The position numbers and the translations under genes were made by a program. From Marsupella aquatica (taxonomy: Eukaryota; Marchantiophyta): a DNA stretch of 64,000 bases. Location of the stretch: NCBI GenBank assembly GCA_973895155.1, contig OZ316894.1:21390001-21454000 (forward strand), given 5' to 3'. Shown here one piece after another: positions 23,101-36,016 of this stretch (position 1 is the stretch's first letter; every line of letters begins with the position of its first letter). The notes under the pieces were generated by a model. The model ran no database searches and was not told where the DNA came from. It saw only the letters and a program-made list of their open reading frames with translations.

Positions 23101-26100
23101 CTCGGTTAAGACCAGACTGCAGATTGAACTTTTCAATGTATCCTCCCTCTGTTCCAAGGATTGCAAAATTTCCACATGCGCTAATTGCACAAGCCTGCAC
23201 AATAGAAGATCTGAGGGTTTAAAATACGTGTATCTTGATTTTAACAAATAAATTGACTGCCTACCGTGAAAAGTCTTTATCGCTTCTTTTCAACGAAGAC
23301 AATTGAAAGAAGTATTGTGCAGTTTTCTAATCCTAAAACCCCAACAAGAACAAACTTCCCTGGGACTCCTTTATAATGAGAAGCGTACCTTCACAGGTGT
23401 TGGATCATCCAAACAAGGTTTCAAGATGTGTTCTCCAATGACAAAATTTTGCAATCGCCACGAGTACGCAACAGTGTCATCCATATGGCACGTCACTACA
23501 TTGCACCAATCTCGTGCTCGGATCTCCGCTGCAACAAGTAAATTCAATCAAACTAGTGAGAACGACCGTTAGATAAGCCTCAATGAAACCCGTACAGCAT
23601 CATGAAGGACCTGATCAAATAATTGACCGTTTCTTCGTTCCTTAAGGAACATAAGTTGAATTGAACTAACTCAGGTCCCGATGAGGGTCAAAGAACAAGA
23701 ACTGTATCAACGATACCGGGTCAGAATTTTGCACGTAAACACAAACACAAAGATTGCATAAAATAGATTCCAGTCTACTCGAAGTTTGCCTTCAGTGATC
23801 ACAAGAATGAATTCCTAGACCAAGCTCGAAAACACAAGAAATTCCAAATAGACATGCCAAGCATGATCATGACAGCAGAACAGGTTTCCAGTGTTTTAGC
23901 GGCACAGAGCGTGAAGGATATATCCTCATCATCAGAGGGGAGCAGCAACGGAACATACCAGCAGCGAAGCCAACTACAGGTGAAAGCTTCACTTCTTCTT
24001 CCTGCAACGTTCCATGGAACTTTCAGTTACCCATTCCAACTGATGGGTTCTCAACCAAAGCACCATCAAAATTCTTGACTCGGCTTTTGGCTCCATGCTA
24101 TTCTTACAACAGGAAATGAAAACAAAAGTTGTACCTTCACTTTGAGCGTCCGAGCCCGCTTGGCTACATGCCCTTGTGACAGTTCTCTACTTTGCTGATC
24201 CTGCAATTTGAATTGTATGAACATTATCTCAGTGTGAAAGACAGGAGTGGGACCATATGCTACAATGAAATTCGATCCCAAGTGCACATGGCCCACAAGA
24301 GCCATGGTGTAGGACAAATCGGCTTGTGGCTGGCAAAAGAGGAAATAGCAGTTGGATCCCATTTCATGACAAACGAAATTAGTTTAAGGTCAGCTCAGTG
24401 AATACATTATGAAAGAGGTCTTTGCCAAGAAACTAAATAATGAGTGTTTTCGCAAAATTGAGAATTACTGAATCGAAGGAGACAACACTCGCAACAATTC
24501 GACTCCACGATCCACATGATACACCCACCTGAATAGTTGAAAAGAAGCGAAATGATCTATCAAGCCCTGCTGACAGAAGGTGGTGGCCGTTTCCATAGTA
24601 TCTGTACATCAAGTGCAACAAAGAAGTGAAATTGAGATCTCACATCCTCTCAGTACGAAGTGAATTTCCGGTTAGCACATCAAAGGTAAGATGCACCTTT
24701 TCTGTATAAAATGGTTCCTCTTACGGTTGTAGACCCTTCTCTAGACCAGCTTCGAGAATACCCTAGTCACGAATGCAAGATAAATAATCAGGCTTCAACT
24801 GGACCTGAGACAGCATGCAATCACAACTAAAATTCAGTTAATACACAAGTGTCGCAGGGATGGTACGCAGAAGGTAAACCTGATGCAGGTGGGTGGAGCG
24901 CTGTGCCCACTTCTGAAACGCAGAAGGCGTCCCTCCCCATCGCTGGTATCAAAAATCCACATCTGCGCCCCACCGCCATTTAAGGACCCATTTCAATTGA
25001 TAGGAAGAATGTGCAGCTTGCAGTCAATGGCACGTTTTAATCAGAGGTATAAAGATCTTTGAGGAACCAAACATGCTAACAAACGTCTAGACTATTACAA
25101 CAGTTACAATGTACCTTGAGGGAATTGTCAGCACCACCACTTAGCAAAACAGGTTCATTTGCAAAGAAATGCAGAGAAGTGATGGGTCCGTCGTGGGCAT
25201 CTTTAACGACGGTGTGCAGCTTTTTCTTCTCGAGATCCCAGATGCTGATGACACCAGATGACCCACCCGCTGCTAGAAAAGGTTGTCCATCTGTCAAGCG
25301 AAGGCCAACTTCAATACTCAGAAAGCATATCGTCCATTAGCACTTGGTCATACAAATAACTGTATCAACAATGAGAATTGAGTACAGTTGGAAGTTTGTT
25401 CGAAGATAGGTTTGAGTGTCTGAAATGTACCAGTTCTGAAAGAAAGAGCAGTGACAGATCCCCTCGTAGTGTGCGTAAAGGTGACGACAGTTTCATTGTA
25501 CCGAAGATTGTGCAAATGAATCTTGCCATCTCCACAACCAATTCCCACCACATCCAACGCAGGAGACGACACACAAGACCGAACAGCAGATCCCCACCCT
25601 CTAAACTCATATATCAACTTCTGAGTGCTAACATTCCATAGCTGTAAAGAGCCTTCCTCACTGCCAATAAGAACCTGCTCACACAGTCCGACAACGAGTG
25701 AAAATTCATGAAATAGTTTGATGTTTGGTTCATGAATACCGAGTGAAACTAGAATTTCGTATAATGAACATCCTGCGTCCACACAACCCTTCCGAGCAAT
25801 CATTCCCACACCTATGAGCCATGCTTGGGCGAGAGGATACGTTACTCCCAATCCTATCCAAGGAAACTGTGAATCGATTAGCTTGCCGGACCTAAACCTA
25901 AAGCTCACATCGACATCAGAATCTGGACTTCACAGTCATACTAGTGCAAACAACGATTCAAGCAACAACTTCAGAAATAGGGAGAAGGTAAAGTCCGAAG
26001 ATTCCTTAATTTCATTTCGTGGATCGAATATTTCCATTAAATTCAATTTCTGCACTAGTAGTGATTATAACATCCCTCTCGAAGGTGGGCGGCGCGGTTG

Positions 26101-27504
26101 TTGTTGCCAGTGAGTGGTAGTGATAACTAAGCAACGGGGGACCATTCATTACGTGAAATCTTCCCACAAGATTCACGTCAAGAGGGATTTCGCATGGCAA
26201 TCTGGCACCCCTCCAGCAAGCAAGTTTGGTCACGCGGCCAGTTGCGAAGGGTTACCTCCATTTATTTGCATTTGATTTTGTTTGAATTACGGATAGAATG
26301 AAACACGAGGCACACTACATCCCTCTCAAAAAACTCCTGTGAAGGATGACAGAGTGGGAATCTTCCAACCCCTGACAATAATGAAAACAATCGAATACCT
26401 TATTGAGATAAGTGTCAGGGTGCATGATGCACGTTGGAGTGAATGACTCCCTCAGTTGAATGCTTCCAACGGGATGGGCAGCAGTGGTCGGGTCGGCTTC
26501 GACGACAGGCCATATGAGAAGGCGCCCATCTGTTCCAAGACTGAGCACATGCTTCCCAAACGCAAGGAGTAAAACCACTTTGCCATTGTGGGCAGTCCAT
26601 GTAGATACCTGTGTCCAATGAAATACCAGTCAAAACTCCGGATTTTGAGTTTCATTTAATCACTAATAATTATTCCTCGCTCCCTCGCAGACAGACAATA
26701 TTGAAGTAGAACTCTGATTACTCCAGCATTTCAAGAGATTTAGAGGATTCATCTGATAAGAGCCACTGGGATTCATCTGATAAGAGCCACTGGCTGAGAG
26801 TTGAGAGTGTGAACCTGGTGTGCTCTGTTGAACACAGCAATGCTCTGCCCTGTAGCAATATATGTGTAGTCACGCCAAGAAGCGATCGCCCTAATTTTCC
26901 TCTCCAATTGCGGTCCTGAATCCCATGAAGGACATATGCAAGGGTTTAGGGTTTAGGGTCGGCATCTACCGGAGACAACGACAGCGCACCCGCATTCATC
27001 CTTAGAAATGAATTAAGTCATCCCTCCTAATCATCACCCTTCAACCACCAAATGAAGATAGGCATCTAAGGGAAGGGTTCAGACCAGTACCCACAAATAC
27101 GAGAGAAATCTTGGCTAGCTGCAACCGTAGATACCGTGCCAATCAGTGTACCGCAATAGTATAGCAAAAAAACGAGAGAATTGGAGTGGCGATTTATCAA
27201 TACATATCAAACCACTTGAACGCTAAGAAGTCAATGCTAAGCAACGAGTTGAAACACCTAGTGTCCTAGACATATTAAATCTAAAACTCTCAAACCCCCA
27301 AGCTAAATCGTCTCGAAATCAAAATTTCTCGTGGAGCATCGACGGGGAGGCAAATGCGAGAAGTCCAACAAAACGTACGTTAAAAATCTGCCATGACTTT
27401 CCGACGCTCACAGTAACGAAAGTTTCGAGGCCTCTGCGCTGCACAGAGAATGGAGTTCCGTCAGTGATGTAACCCAACGCCCTGAAGGGCTCGAAAATCC
27501 CCAT
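20105..27504 (-). CDS. UTP21: UTP21/WDR36, WD40 subunit of the small-subunit processome
   Basis: Nucleolar pre-18S rRNA processing factor of the UTP-B complex. Eighteen exons join in phase to 926 codons plus stop: 27379-27504, 27091-27118, 26815-26915, 26399-26608, 25431-25674, 25115-25290, 24880-24962, 24529-24601, 24135-24200, 23959-24001, 23389-23528, 22985-23194, 22705-22789, 22228-22522, 21730-22012, 20902-21151, 20495-20712, 20105-20254. The start MGIFEPFRALGYITD is typical of plant members. Two WD40 propellers span about 35-650 (for example GVISIWDLEKK, the DEDGKW-like repeat before ISSSMDETVRVWD). The Utp21 C-terminal domain (about 700-926) has KPVEPPKKPERAPFFLP, an Asp run and the final exon with LSWQRLD and FLCNSQL. 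Exon 2 is only 28 bases. Length matches the family. Telo-box motifs near the start fit a ribosome-biogenesis gene. Confidence 0.95.
26941..26959. repeat. Telomere-like AGGGTTT repeat in UTP21 intron 2
   Basis: Two and a half tandem TTTAGGG units lie in the intron just upstream of exon 3 (acceptor at 26916). Read on the gene strand they give AAACCCTAAACCCT, the plant telo-box sequence. Confidence 0.8.
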
Positions 27505-27670
27505 CGCTGGAGACCCCTGCCTGCACTGCCGCGGCCGCGAAATTGGACGTCACGTGAGGCAGTCCCGTGCATGAATTTGATCAAAGCAACATGTCTTGCG
27601 CTCGAATTCAGGTCCCAATCCGGAGTCCAACATTGAGACCTGCTCGTTGTTAAACCCTAACCCTGATCCC
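27498..27670 (-). promoter_or_regulatory. UTP21 upstream region with telo-box, similar to ALG6 upstream region
   Basis: A telo-box (AAACCCTAACCCT, 27652-27664) lies about 150 bp upstream of the UTP21 ATG. Such boxes are frequent in promoters of plant ribosome and translation genes. The block 27498-27590 aligns by eye with 32380-32470 upstream of ALG6, sharing CCCCATC, CCTGCCTGCAC, GTGAAATT/GCGAAATT and CTGAATTTGA-type words. In both places a telo-box follows. Confidence 0.55.
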
Positions 27671-28741
27671 TTGCTAGCGTGCTCGTTACTCGCTCTTGAA
27701 CGTAACTCGTCGGTTAGACGGGTGGAGATGGGGTTTAGCGTTTCCACATCGTCTCTTCCCTTCCCTTTACTTTGTGACCAGCCAAGACCATAGTTGCGGA
27801 GTTGGGCAGGAAAGCAATTTCCTGAGGGCAGCTATCATTTATGAAGGGAAGAGGGAGGCCCGGTGAGATGCCAACTTTGAGAAGTTATACAACTCTATCG
27901 AAAATGAGTAGTCTTTGGGGATCTACATTAGAGCTCGAGTCCAACGTCATTTTTGCTAATGCTTTTCCTCATGAGAGAACTGAAGATGTACCCATCAGAG
28001 GTTTATGCCCAAAAATGCTTCTCAATAAAATAAACTTTCTTTGGGTTTTGCGTGCAGAGTATACAGTATCAGGATGGCCAGACACCTGAAACTACGGATC
28101 GTCGGCACTGAGGGCCATTGCAGCAAAGGTTCTCTCTCATGGTTTCTGCTTTGCACTTAGGTGCTGCGATGGGTCATTTTGAATCTCTTCCTTGCAAATG
28201 AGAATTTGGGTAATTCCCAAGCCTTCCCTTCAGAGCAATTGCTCCTCCGAAGTAATTGCGAAGGATATTAAACGGACAGGTACGTCAGGCTTTAGCCCGC
28301 AGCCCTTCAGACTGTTTCCAGATGCTATGCTTGGACTGTTAACAGCGCTGAAACCTGGCTGGCTCCCATTCGTTTAGTGATTTATTTCATCTCGTCAAGC
28401 GTTATTCTCCTTCCCACTTGTCAAGCTGCTCCAAAGGCCCCTACCGTAGTGTAGCAATTGCTCCTTCAGGAATATTTGCGTTTCCGGTGAACTAACAAGA
28501 GTTGTTTGCTTAATTTCCTCTGAATTGTCAGATACAGTGCTGAGACGACCAATCTAACCATCACGAGAGAAAACAAGGGACAAATAACCCATGAATACCA
28601 TCTTTAAGGATGTGGCCAACTTTGTAGAATAGTCCTCATGCATTCTCGGAGAAAATGTACAATGTGCTGGTATTGTGGACTTTCTTTTAATTTAAATGAA
28701 AGGCGAAGACAAATGTGTGAATGCATCTTGATTGAGACTTA
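27671..28741. other. Spacer between UTP21 and ALG6
   Basis: Only short open frames without recognised family. It holds the upstream flank of UTP21 and the 3' flank of ALG6 (both on the minus strand). Confidence 0.5.
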
Positions 28742-31700
28742 TTAGCTGACTTTTTGCTTTGTGGCAACATCAGCAGGAATTGTCCACTGCTTCCAATTTG
28801 TATACAAAATCAGAGGAACAAAGTGGGCAAATGAGTAAGACATAATGAACGCATCAAAGAGGAACGGGTATCTCGTTGGTGGCTGCAGTCTAAAGTACAT
28901 CAAATGCAAGACAACTGCTCCTAGGACTGAAACACCTGAGAGAATTCTCGTAGTCGAAAGCTCTGGCCTATGTGAAGCTCCAGATATATTTCGGGATTGA
29001 GTTGGGGGTCTTGGAATCAGAAGGAATAACCACGCGAGGGCAAGATACGGAATGAGAAGGTCATCCCGGCAAAGAAGTGGAAGCATGGAGAACATTGAGT
29101 ATGGGACAAGCCATTGCAGAACTTGAGGTTCCTCCAATGCCAAAAGACTTGCGGGGATTACTGGAAGCAGAATTGATTTCTCATGCACTGCAAAAAATGA
29201 CAAAAGAAAACTATCAGGGCAATAACAACTGGAGCACAACGAGGCTTAGCAAAACAAACGAGGGCTTCAACACAAATTGTGACGAACAATATCGTCAGAA
29301 GTCAGTGCCCTACTTCCTTCAAACACATGGAGGCAACGTCTTCCTACTTAGGAACACTGAGGTCCCTTAAATGTGATAGCAGAAAACAGGAAGAACAGGA
29401 ACATTAATCGGTACCTTGGTAGGAGAAGAAGTAGAAACCAAAAGAGCTGTTCAGCATCGCATACAAAAATCCTTTTCTACTAGGTGCACGTATTTGCTGA
29501 ACCATCGATGGCAAAGCTGCTGATATGGTCGCACCTAAGGCGAGTTTAGCAAGGGTTGGTTGTGCAAAGAGATGCTTCCATTTAAACAACATAGCTGTTC
29601 CACACCAGAAATTCGCAACATAATCCTCATATAGTCCACGGTGCAAAGGTGCAAGCCGTGCCAAAACCTGTTATTTTCAAAACAAACGAAGGATATATAA
29701 GTTCGAATTTCCATACAATCCATAGCAGGAATATAAATATAGCTCTGAACTCCGATTTCTCTTAAATATGACAATAAATAAAAGACAAATTCACCCCTAA
29801 ACTACCTTCAAGAAAGCTTCTCCATTTTAATCTACTAAAACGGCCTTTACCTCCAAAGCTGCCCCTGAGGACCGCAGAAAGGGCCACCAACATATAGTGA
29901 AAGTCGCAATTACAGTGCAACCGAGCACTAATACTCTGAGCAATGGATTCCTCCTCTGTAAAGACTTGCCTAGAAGATAAGCAAAAAATGCTGGTGCATA
30001 GTACATACTCATCTGCAACGACACAGTTCGAAAGACCCATGGATAAATTGAGTGATGTCCTTTCAGTGCAATTGTCCTGTACGAAAATCCCGAAAAGAGA
30101 GATTCAGACGTTCATAAATGAGGTGACAATTGAGGCAAACGGAGAAGAAAATGCAACCTGTTTGTGGTTGAGGGACAGAGAAAACAAAACACATGCTAGT
30201 AACTCTTGTCTTGACACCACCGCAGCTGCCGCTCCAACAGCTAGCCCCAAGCTTATACAGTTGTACTGCACATACGTGGAACACAAGTTACTTACTGTCA
30301 ATCAAATTATGTCAATGGTTGGTGGAGCTCCACACGTATGAAACGAGGTCGACCAGAATTTGTCAGAATACCATGGCATTCTATGACAGTGTATTCCGGA
30401 GGTAAGGTTTCAAGATGGTCAAGTCAAGGCAGTAAGGTACAATGACAACTTCTGCAACGGACAGCTTTGGGGCAAATGAGAATTCCTTAAAGGAAATATT
30501 ATTAGAGAACTTTTCGAATGCATAGTAAAATGGGCCAGCAATGTAGCAGGCAACACATTGCACCTCTCAACTCGAAAACACAATCAACGGTAGGAGCAGT
30601 ACCTGGAAGTGGCCATGATCAATTATAATGAGAGCAGGCTGTAAAAGGATCATTGTCAAAGCCCATATCCGTTGTTTTGCACCACGATGGGCATAAAATA
30701 TGTTTATGAAGCATAGAGCTGCAGGAAAGAAAACAAGAATGTCCGATGACAGTACCGTCCAACGCATCAGCAACTTGCTGCACCCTCTCATAAATCCCAC
30801 AGTTTTTTTACGTCTTATCAGAGGAATTCCAGGGCAAATGTACATTAAGGACTCGACCAACGGGCCAGCCATACACAGGGAAACTAAATAAAAGAGCTTC
30901 ATGAGAATCCCTAGTAGTTTCGACAACGACAGGACCTACTCTCGACACCAACAGACAGTAATCTTTTAATAAATCCAAATCCCATATTCTAATGCGTGCA
31001 TTCATAAAACAGTCTTCTTTAAACTCCACCTCTGTTGTCCGCAGCAACTTACCAAGAGGTTAACTATTGCATTGCGGTCATTCTTTGGAATGTTATTTAG
31101 TGGAGGTTAGAAGACAAGTAGAAGACAAAAGGATCTTTGCAGATTAAGGTGATTACAGATCTGAAAGCCACTGAGGGATGTTAATATTAATAACAAGAGG
31201 TTCATTGTCGGGGCTAGAATGCAAAGTGAGCGAGTCCTTCGCAAGGGACGATATATCAGACCTGCCATATGTTTCGTAGCCTCGAGATGAATGCAGAGCT
31301 ACAGCCTCCGGGTCCAACGCGCGAATCACAAGACCATGAACATAGCTCTGATACGCAGTGAGGGGGGGGTAGTCCAAACCCCACCACCCCAAGTCATTAT
31401 CGGTTGTATTTCGATACCAATCTACGACAGGGGTATGAATTGTGATTTCCATCCAATGCCTTTGAGCTTCATAATCCCCAAACTTTGGTGGTGTACCTTT
31501 ACCTGCACAAGGGAAAATGCTGATCAGGACAAAGATTATTACACAACTTCAATTTGACTAGTCAATCAAAGGCTTTCCGAAAGGACACTTCATCGATGAG
31601 ATACAACTGCGATTCCTTGTGAGTTCCCTGAGATCTCGACTGAGCTCCGGACATTCCAAGACCGAAGTGGCCTTCACTGAAGAAGGGTACATATTTTTTT

Positions 31701-32150
31701 TCGACTGAGGTCCTAACATGATCGGGCACACTCGCCTCTAAGGGACCGATTCTTCTTACATTGCAGGACAGAAGTGGCCCTAATTGAAAGAGCCGAAATT
31801 CCTTAAGAGTTGTGCAGAACCGTGAATGAGAACAAGCGTTTCAGGAATGCGTTGTATTCCAGGTGCGACTTCTACTTATTGGACATTTGAGGCACAAGGG
31901 GCATGGAGAAAGAGGGGGAAGGGGCCATCTGTGATTATACGATTGTTAATTTACCTGAGTAAGAATGCAACCCGACCAAAATGCGCAGAAAAAATGCAAA
32001 GCCAGCCAGCAGCAGCCTTGTGGATGTGTAGCGGGAGGCAAAAGGCCAGCTGCTCCGCACGTCATCACCATCTTCATCATCGTACTTCAATTCCTCCACC
32101 TTCTTCTGCTCCACCACCACATCTTCAGTGTCAGCCATCTCCCTCCCCAT
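28742..32150 (-). CDS. ALG6: ALG6, dolichyl-P-glucose:Man9GlcNAc2-PP-dolichol alpha-1,3-glucosyltransferase
   Basis: ER membrane enzyme that adds the first glucose to the lipid-linked N-glycan precursor, using Dol-P-Glc. Seven exons join in phase to 526 codons plus stop: 31955-32150, 31262-31502, 30603-30777, 30158-30265, 29851-30012, 29415-29667, 28742-29187. The protein has many hydrophobic segments. The first lumenal loop has GDYEAQRHWMEI (the acidic motif proposed to hold the catalytic base in yeast Alg6), then WYRNTTDNDLGWWGLDYPP and the TAYQSYVHG box. Downstream are KLLMRWTVLSSD, IIIDHGHFQYNC, YYAPAFFAYLL, GLYEDYVANFWC and LLNSSFGFYFFSYQVHEKS, all family hallmarks. An in-frame Met at 32138 is an alternative start. 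The N-terminal 30 residues are acidic and cytosolic in appearance. Length fits the family (about 500-550 aa). Confidence 0.95.
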
Positions 32151-32273
32151 GCTCCTCAAACACTACTACCACAGTAAGTGTCTCACTACCCTCGTCCTTC
32201 GTATTCAGCACTTTCTATTCAAATTACGCTGATTGCTCTTCGCAGCAGCGCTACTGTTTGCCGCCCATCTTCC

Positions 32274-32310
32274 CAAAATCTCTTCTCTTCTCTTCTCTTC
32301 TCTTCTCTTC
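32274..32310. repeat. (TCTTC)n pentanucleotide microsatellite in the ALG6 upstream region
   Basis: At least five consecutive TCTCT/TCTTC units; on the gene (minus) strand it is a GAAGA-rich tract about 130 bp before the ATG, probably in the leader or promoter. Confidence 0.85.
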
Positions 32311-32379
32311 GGCTCAGTCACGAAGCTTTCAAAGCACAGAGAAAGGAGATGTACACCAACGTCCTGACGGGGCCAACAA

Positions 32380-32580
32380 TCCCCATCCATGGAATCCTGC
32401 CTGCACCACCGCAGCGGTGAAATTCAACGGCACGCGAGGGAGTCCCATTCCTGAATTTGACCAAAATGCCATTCCTATCGAACTCACAATGACCTCCTTT
32501 CGCTCCATTTCTCTTTGGTCCAACCTTGGACCAAGCAGTCTTCTCTTTAAACCCTAACCCCTCCTCCCTAAACCCTCCTT
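32380..32580 (-). promoter_or_regulatory. ALG6 upstream block similar to the UTP21 5' region, with telo-boxes
   Basis: 32380-32470 resembles 27498-27590 at the UTP21 start. The stretch beyond also matches loosely (GTCCAAC(A/C)TTG, then AAACCCTAAC at 32549-32557 and a second AAACCCT). The UTP21 copy contains that gene's ATG, so this may be a relic of a duplicated UTP21 5' end now lying upstream of ALG6. Confidence 0.5.
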
Positions 32581-32599
32581 GTTGCTCCAGTACCCTGAA

Positions 32600-34710
32600 T
32601 CCTCGTACATAGGGTGCATATTATTATCTACAACTATAATAAGGGATCCCGCCATTTTTCGTCCTTCGTCCCCATACAAAAAAAGACAGGAAAGATCCAC
32701 AGTTGTTGGATTTGATTAATTATTTTTGCTCACCATTGATGAGAGAAATATACAACCCTATCACGTATTTGCTTCCCGCTACCCCGTAATACCCCCGCCC
32801 AATCCCTATGGGCCTGCCCTCCTTACACAGTGCAAAGCACTGGCATAGGGCTCGTATTCTATCATAGTCTAAGGTATCAATTACTTTGACCCGTGATAGA
32901 CCTCAGGGTGATCATTTTTAGACCCCATTAGTGGTCCCTTGCAAATTCACATCCACAAGGTTCCTGCTTGCTGGCTTTGCATTCCTGGCACGTTTTCTGG
33001 AAAACAAAAAGGTTGGAGAATAATGAATATCACACACAAATGAATGCATATAATAGCACATATATATTTATTTAACACATTACAATATATACTATTATAT
33101 GTATTATAGCATGTTTTATATACACATACTAGCTGAATGTACGTCAAGGTGAGGAAAGATGGTTGAGGAGAGAAAAATGTAAAAGTGAGTAAAAGATGTG
33201 CAGGTGAGAAAAGATGTCAAGGAGAGAAAACAATGTGGAGATGAGGAAAAGATATTGAGATAAGAAAAATATGTCGAGATGAGAAAAATATGTCAAGGCA
33301 AGAAAACATGTCAAGACAAGAGAAATAAAGTATAGAGTTTGAGAGAAAGTTCTTGAGGCATGCTATGTGTCATCCTGGCCATATAGTCATTGTGATTGTG
33401 TTCAATCCTTGTGCATTGTAAATAAGATGTCGTTGTGAAAAAACACTTGGTGCGTAAAATATGTCATTGCATAAAAGATGTGGTCGAATAAAAGATGTCC
33501 ATGTGAAAACATTGTCATTGGGCAAATGATGTCAATGTTAAAACGATGTTGCATAAAAGCTCAGAAGTGGAAAAAGAAACATCCACCTCACCTTAGAAAA
33601 CAGGAAAGGTGGGAGGGGTGAACAGTCAAGGGTTCAACAGGGCATATTTTACGGTTCATGTTTCTAACTATTTTTAGTGGCCTTGAGTCAAACAAAAACG
33701 GCCGTGTTTGTGTATTGCCCCTTGTATAGGCATCCCTGTTTGTACCCTGTGGACACCTGGAGTCTCATAGTTGGTCCAAGCGAACCCCCTCAAACCATAG
33801 ATGTGAAGAATGAGGGGAACCAAAATGCAATAGTGCTTGCTCATAAACAATAGCCGACACCTGCAACCCAGTGAGTATGGGAACCTACAGTTGGAGGGGA
33901 CGAGCTCCGGCAAATCACAAGCCTCCATGTGTCCAAAAACCAATCCCATGCCATCTCAGTTACCCTAGTCCAAGTTAATTCAACCCATCTATGCCGATAA
34001 TTAAGTACTTTTGGGGGGAAGTAAACTAAATCGGGCCAATTTGGGGGATAGGATAGTAAACTAATTTGGACCAGTTTTGGGGGGTTAGGGTAAGTAGTTA
34101 ACTATTTTGGACCAACTTGGGGGATAGAATAGTAAAAAGCGAAAATTCAAGTTTGCCTCATCAGCACACCATGAGGTGTGCCAATCCTAGGCCATAAGCT
34201 TAAAAAGTAGTACAAGACACTCCAGAACTCCTCTCCTTCCTTTCTTCGTTTCAGAGCCGCATCGATCACCTTCACTCCCCTTCGTCCCAACGCAAGGCGT
34301 TTGTCACCGCTCTTGAAGCAAATTCTGAATCCTCATACTCCGCCTCTTCATACTCCGCAGAATTCCGCAGAATTCGTGTCCGAGTCTCTCCTACCATCCA
34401 TCCATCCCTGTAGTGCTGTACCCACTGTTGTTGCTCTCTCAGTAACAATCTTCTGTATCTCTGTTGTGTTGTAGACTCTCTGTTTGGGTTGTGTTGGGGA
34501 ATCAAACCTCTGGGCTCCCATTATTTTGTTGGGTCTTGTGGAGTCGCTGAATTTTCGTGGTTGAGGATCAGGATCTGGGCAAGTCAACGATTCGCAAACC
34601 TCAACGTGCATCCCGTCGAGCGGGCGGCAGACGATGATCAGGATGGGGACGTCAATTTACACCTGTTGTTGCGGAGGATGATGTCGGTAGGATTCATCTG
34701 AATAAGATTC
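32600..34710. other. Spacer with degenerate purine-rich repeats
   Basis: 33140-33560 contains many variants of GATGTC(A/G)AG(G/A) and GAGAAAA(A/G)ATGTC units, then ATAAAAGATGTC units. A similar array lies in the opposite orientation near 40790-41040. 34020-34140 has short repeats of TTTGGGGGATAGGATAGTAAA type. No gene is supported. Confidence 0.5.
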
Positions 34711-35940
34711 AGAAGCGAGGGAAGGAAAAGAGGAAGACGAGAAAGAAGCCTTTGGGTCGACGGTAGTCTTTGAGACCTGTCTTGCCTTATTCTCGACTGC
34801 CTGCCTTTTGCAAGCGGAGGAAGAGGAGGAAGAGGAGGACGAGGAGGAAGCAGCAACAGCAGGAGGGGGAGTAGCAGTCGAAGAAGGACCGGACGGAAGG
34901 AGGACGGGAAAGGAATGGAAGGAGCGCAGATTTCGCAACAGAATGCACTCCTCCACAGTGGGCAACGACGACCAGGAAGACAACTGGAGAAGTGAGAGTA
35001 CCGCCAGCAGGACTGGGGAGCGAGGAGGAGGAGGAGGAGACTGTGTCTGCTCGTCGTCGTTGCCGTGGCGTGATCGAGGTCGCGCTCCTCTCCCCTTCTT
35101 CATTGTTCTTGCTGCTGCCGAGGGATTGTGTGATTGCCGATTCTGGTCTGCGATGGTGTGTGAATTGGACGAATCTTTTGTGCTGGTGTGACTGATGAGG
35201 GAGGACGAGGAGAAGATTCTGTTCCTCTTCGTCGTGTGGTTGAGGTCGCGCTCCCATCTCCGTCTTCGTTTTGGCTGCCTTTGCCTTATGTGTGGTGTGA
35301 TGATTTTTGTTTGGGGCGGGACGATGTTTGAATTGGTTGAATCTTTGGTTCGTCTCTGCTCCTCGGCTTGGCTTTTCACATTTGTGATGGCTGGTCGGTT
35401 TTGGTGATTTACGTTTTGGAGCGTTGCTGGTGTGTTTGTGTTTGTATTTGTGGGTTGTGTGGATTCGACTCTTGGGGGAAATGGCAATCTCTGAATTCCA
35501 TACAGCCCCGCTGTATGTGGAGGGATCGGATTGCGCGACGTGGCATTCGTCCGGCAGTCTGTAATGTGATTTTGGTTTCCGGGAATGTTCTTCTTCTCCA
35601 GCTTCTTACCTTGAAGAATAAATGTATTGTTGAAGCTTAATCGCAAGTAATTGAATTTTCTTCTCACATTTATCTCCTCCCTCTGCTTCTTTCTCTTATT
35701 CATCTTCTTCGCCATCCTCTTCTCTATGTTCGTGTCCATTTTCCATTGGCTGTCTGAAGAGAAGTGGGGGACGTGATGGCGGGCGGGGGAAGAGAGAGAG
35801 GTACTGCAATTGTAGACTAACTGTTGCGTGTCTGCAGCAGCAGAGAAACTCGTCATGAGCGACTGTAGGTGGAAGGGAAGAAAATTTTGCATCGGGAGTG
35901 AGGACTACGGCAGTGGAAGGTGCTAAGGATGATGGGAATT
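34711..35940 (+). repeat. Segmental duplication, copy 1 (pairs with 44584-45846)
   Basis: Nearly identical to 44584-45846 from AGAAGCGAGGGAAGG to GATGATGGGAATT. It includes a (GAGGAA)-rich part, a middle part with CTGCTCGTCGTCGTTGCCGT, and an AATAAATG motif near 35622 that could serve for polyadenylation on the plus strand. Long open frames exist on both strands but follow low-complexity composition and are not conserved in frame between copies, so I do not call a gene. It ends 76 bp before the PRA1 start codon and may hold that gene's promoter and leader. Confidence 0.85.
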
Positions 35941-36016
35941 TTAACTTCAGACACTTTGATGGAGAATTAACGTCTTTGCTACCTCACTCGGTCTACGAGG
36001 AATTCTTCATGACAGG

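Noticed and set aside
33140-33560. Possible CRISPR-like array
   Set aside because: Units are degenerate and irregular, without equal-length unique spacers, and the DNA is nuclear plant-type.
34657-35892. 411-codon minus-strand open frame within duplication copy 1
   Set aside because: The frame is low-complexity (His/Thr/Arg/Ser runs from GA-rich DNA), overlaps frames on the other strand, and is not maintained in copy 2, where it is split among frames.
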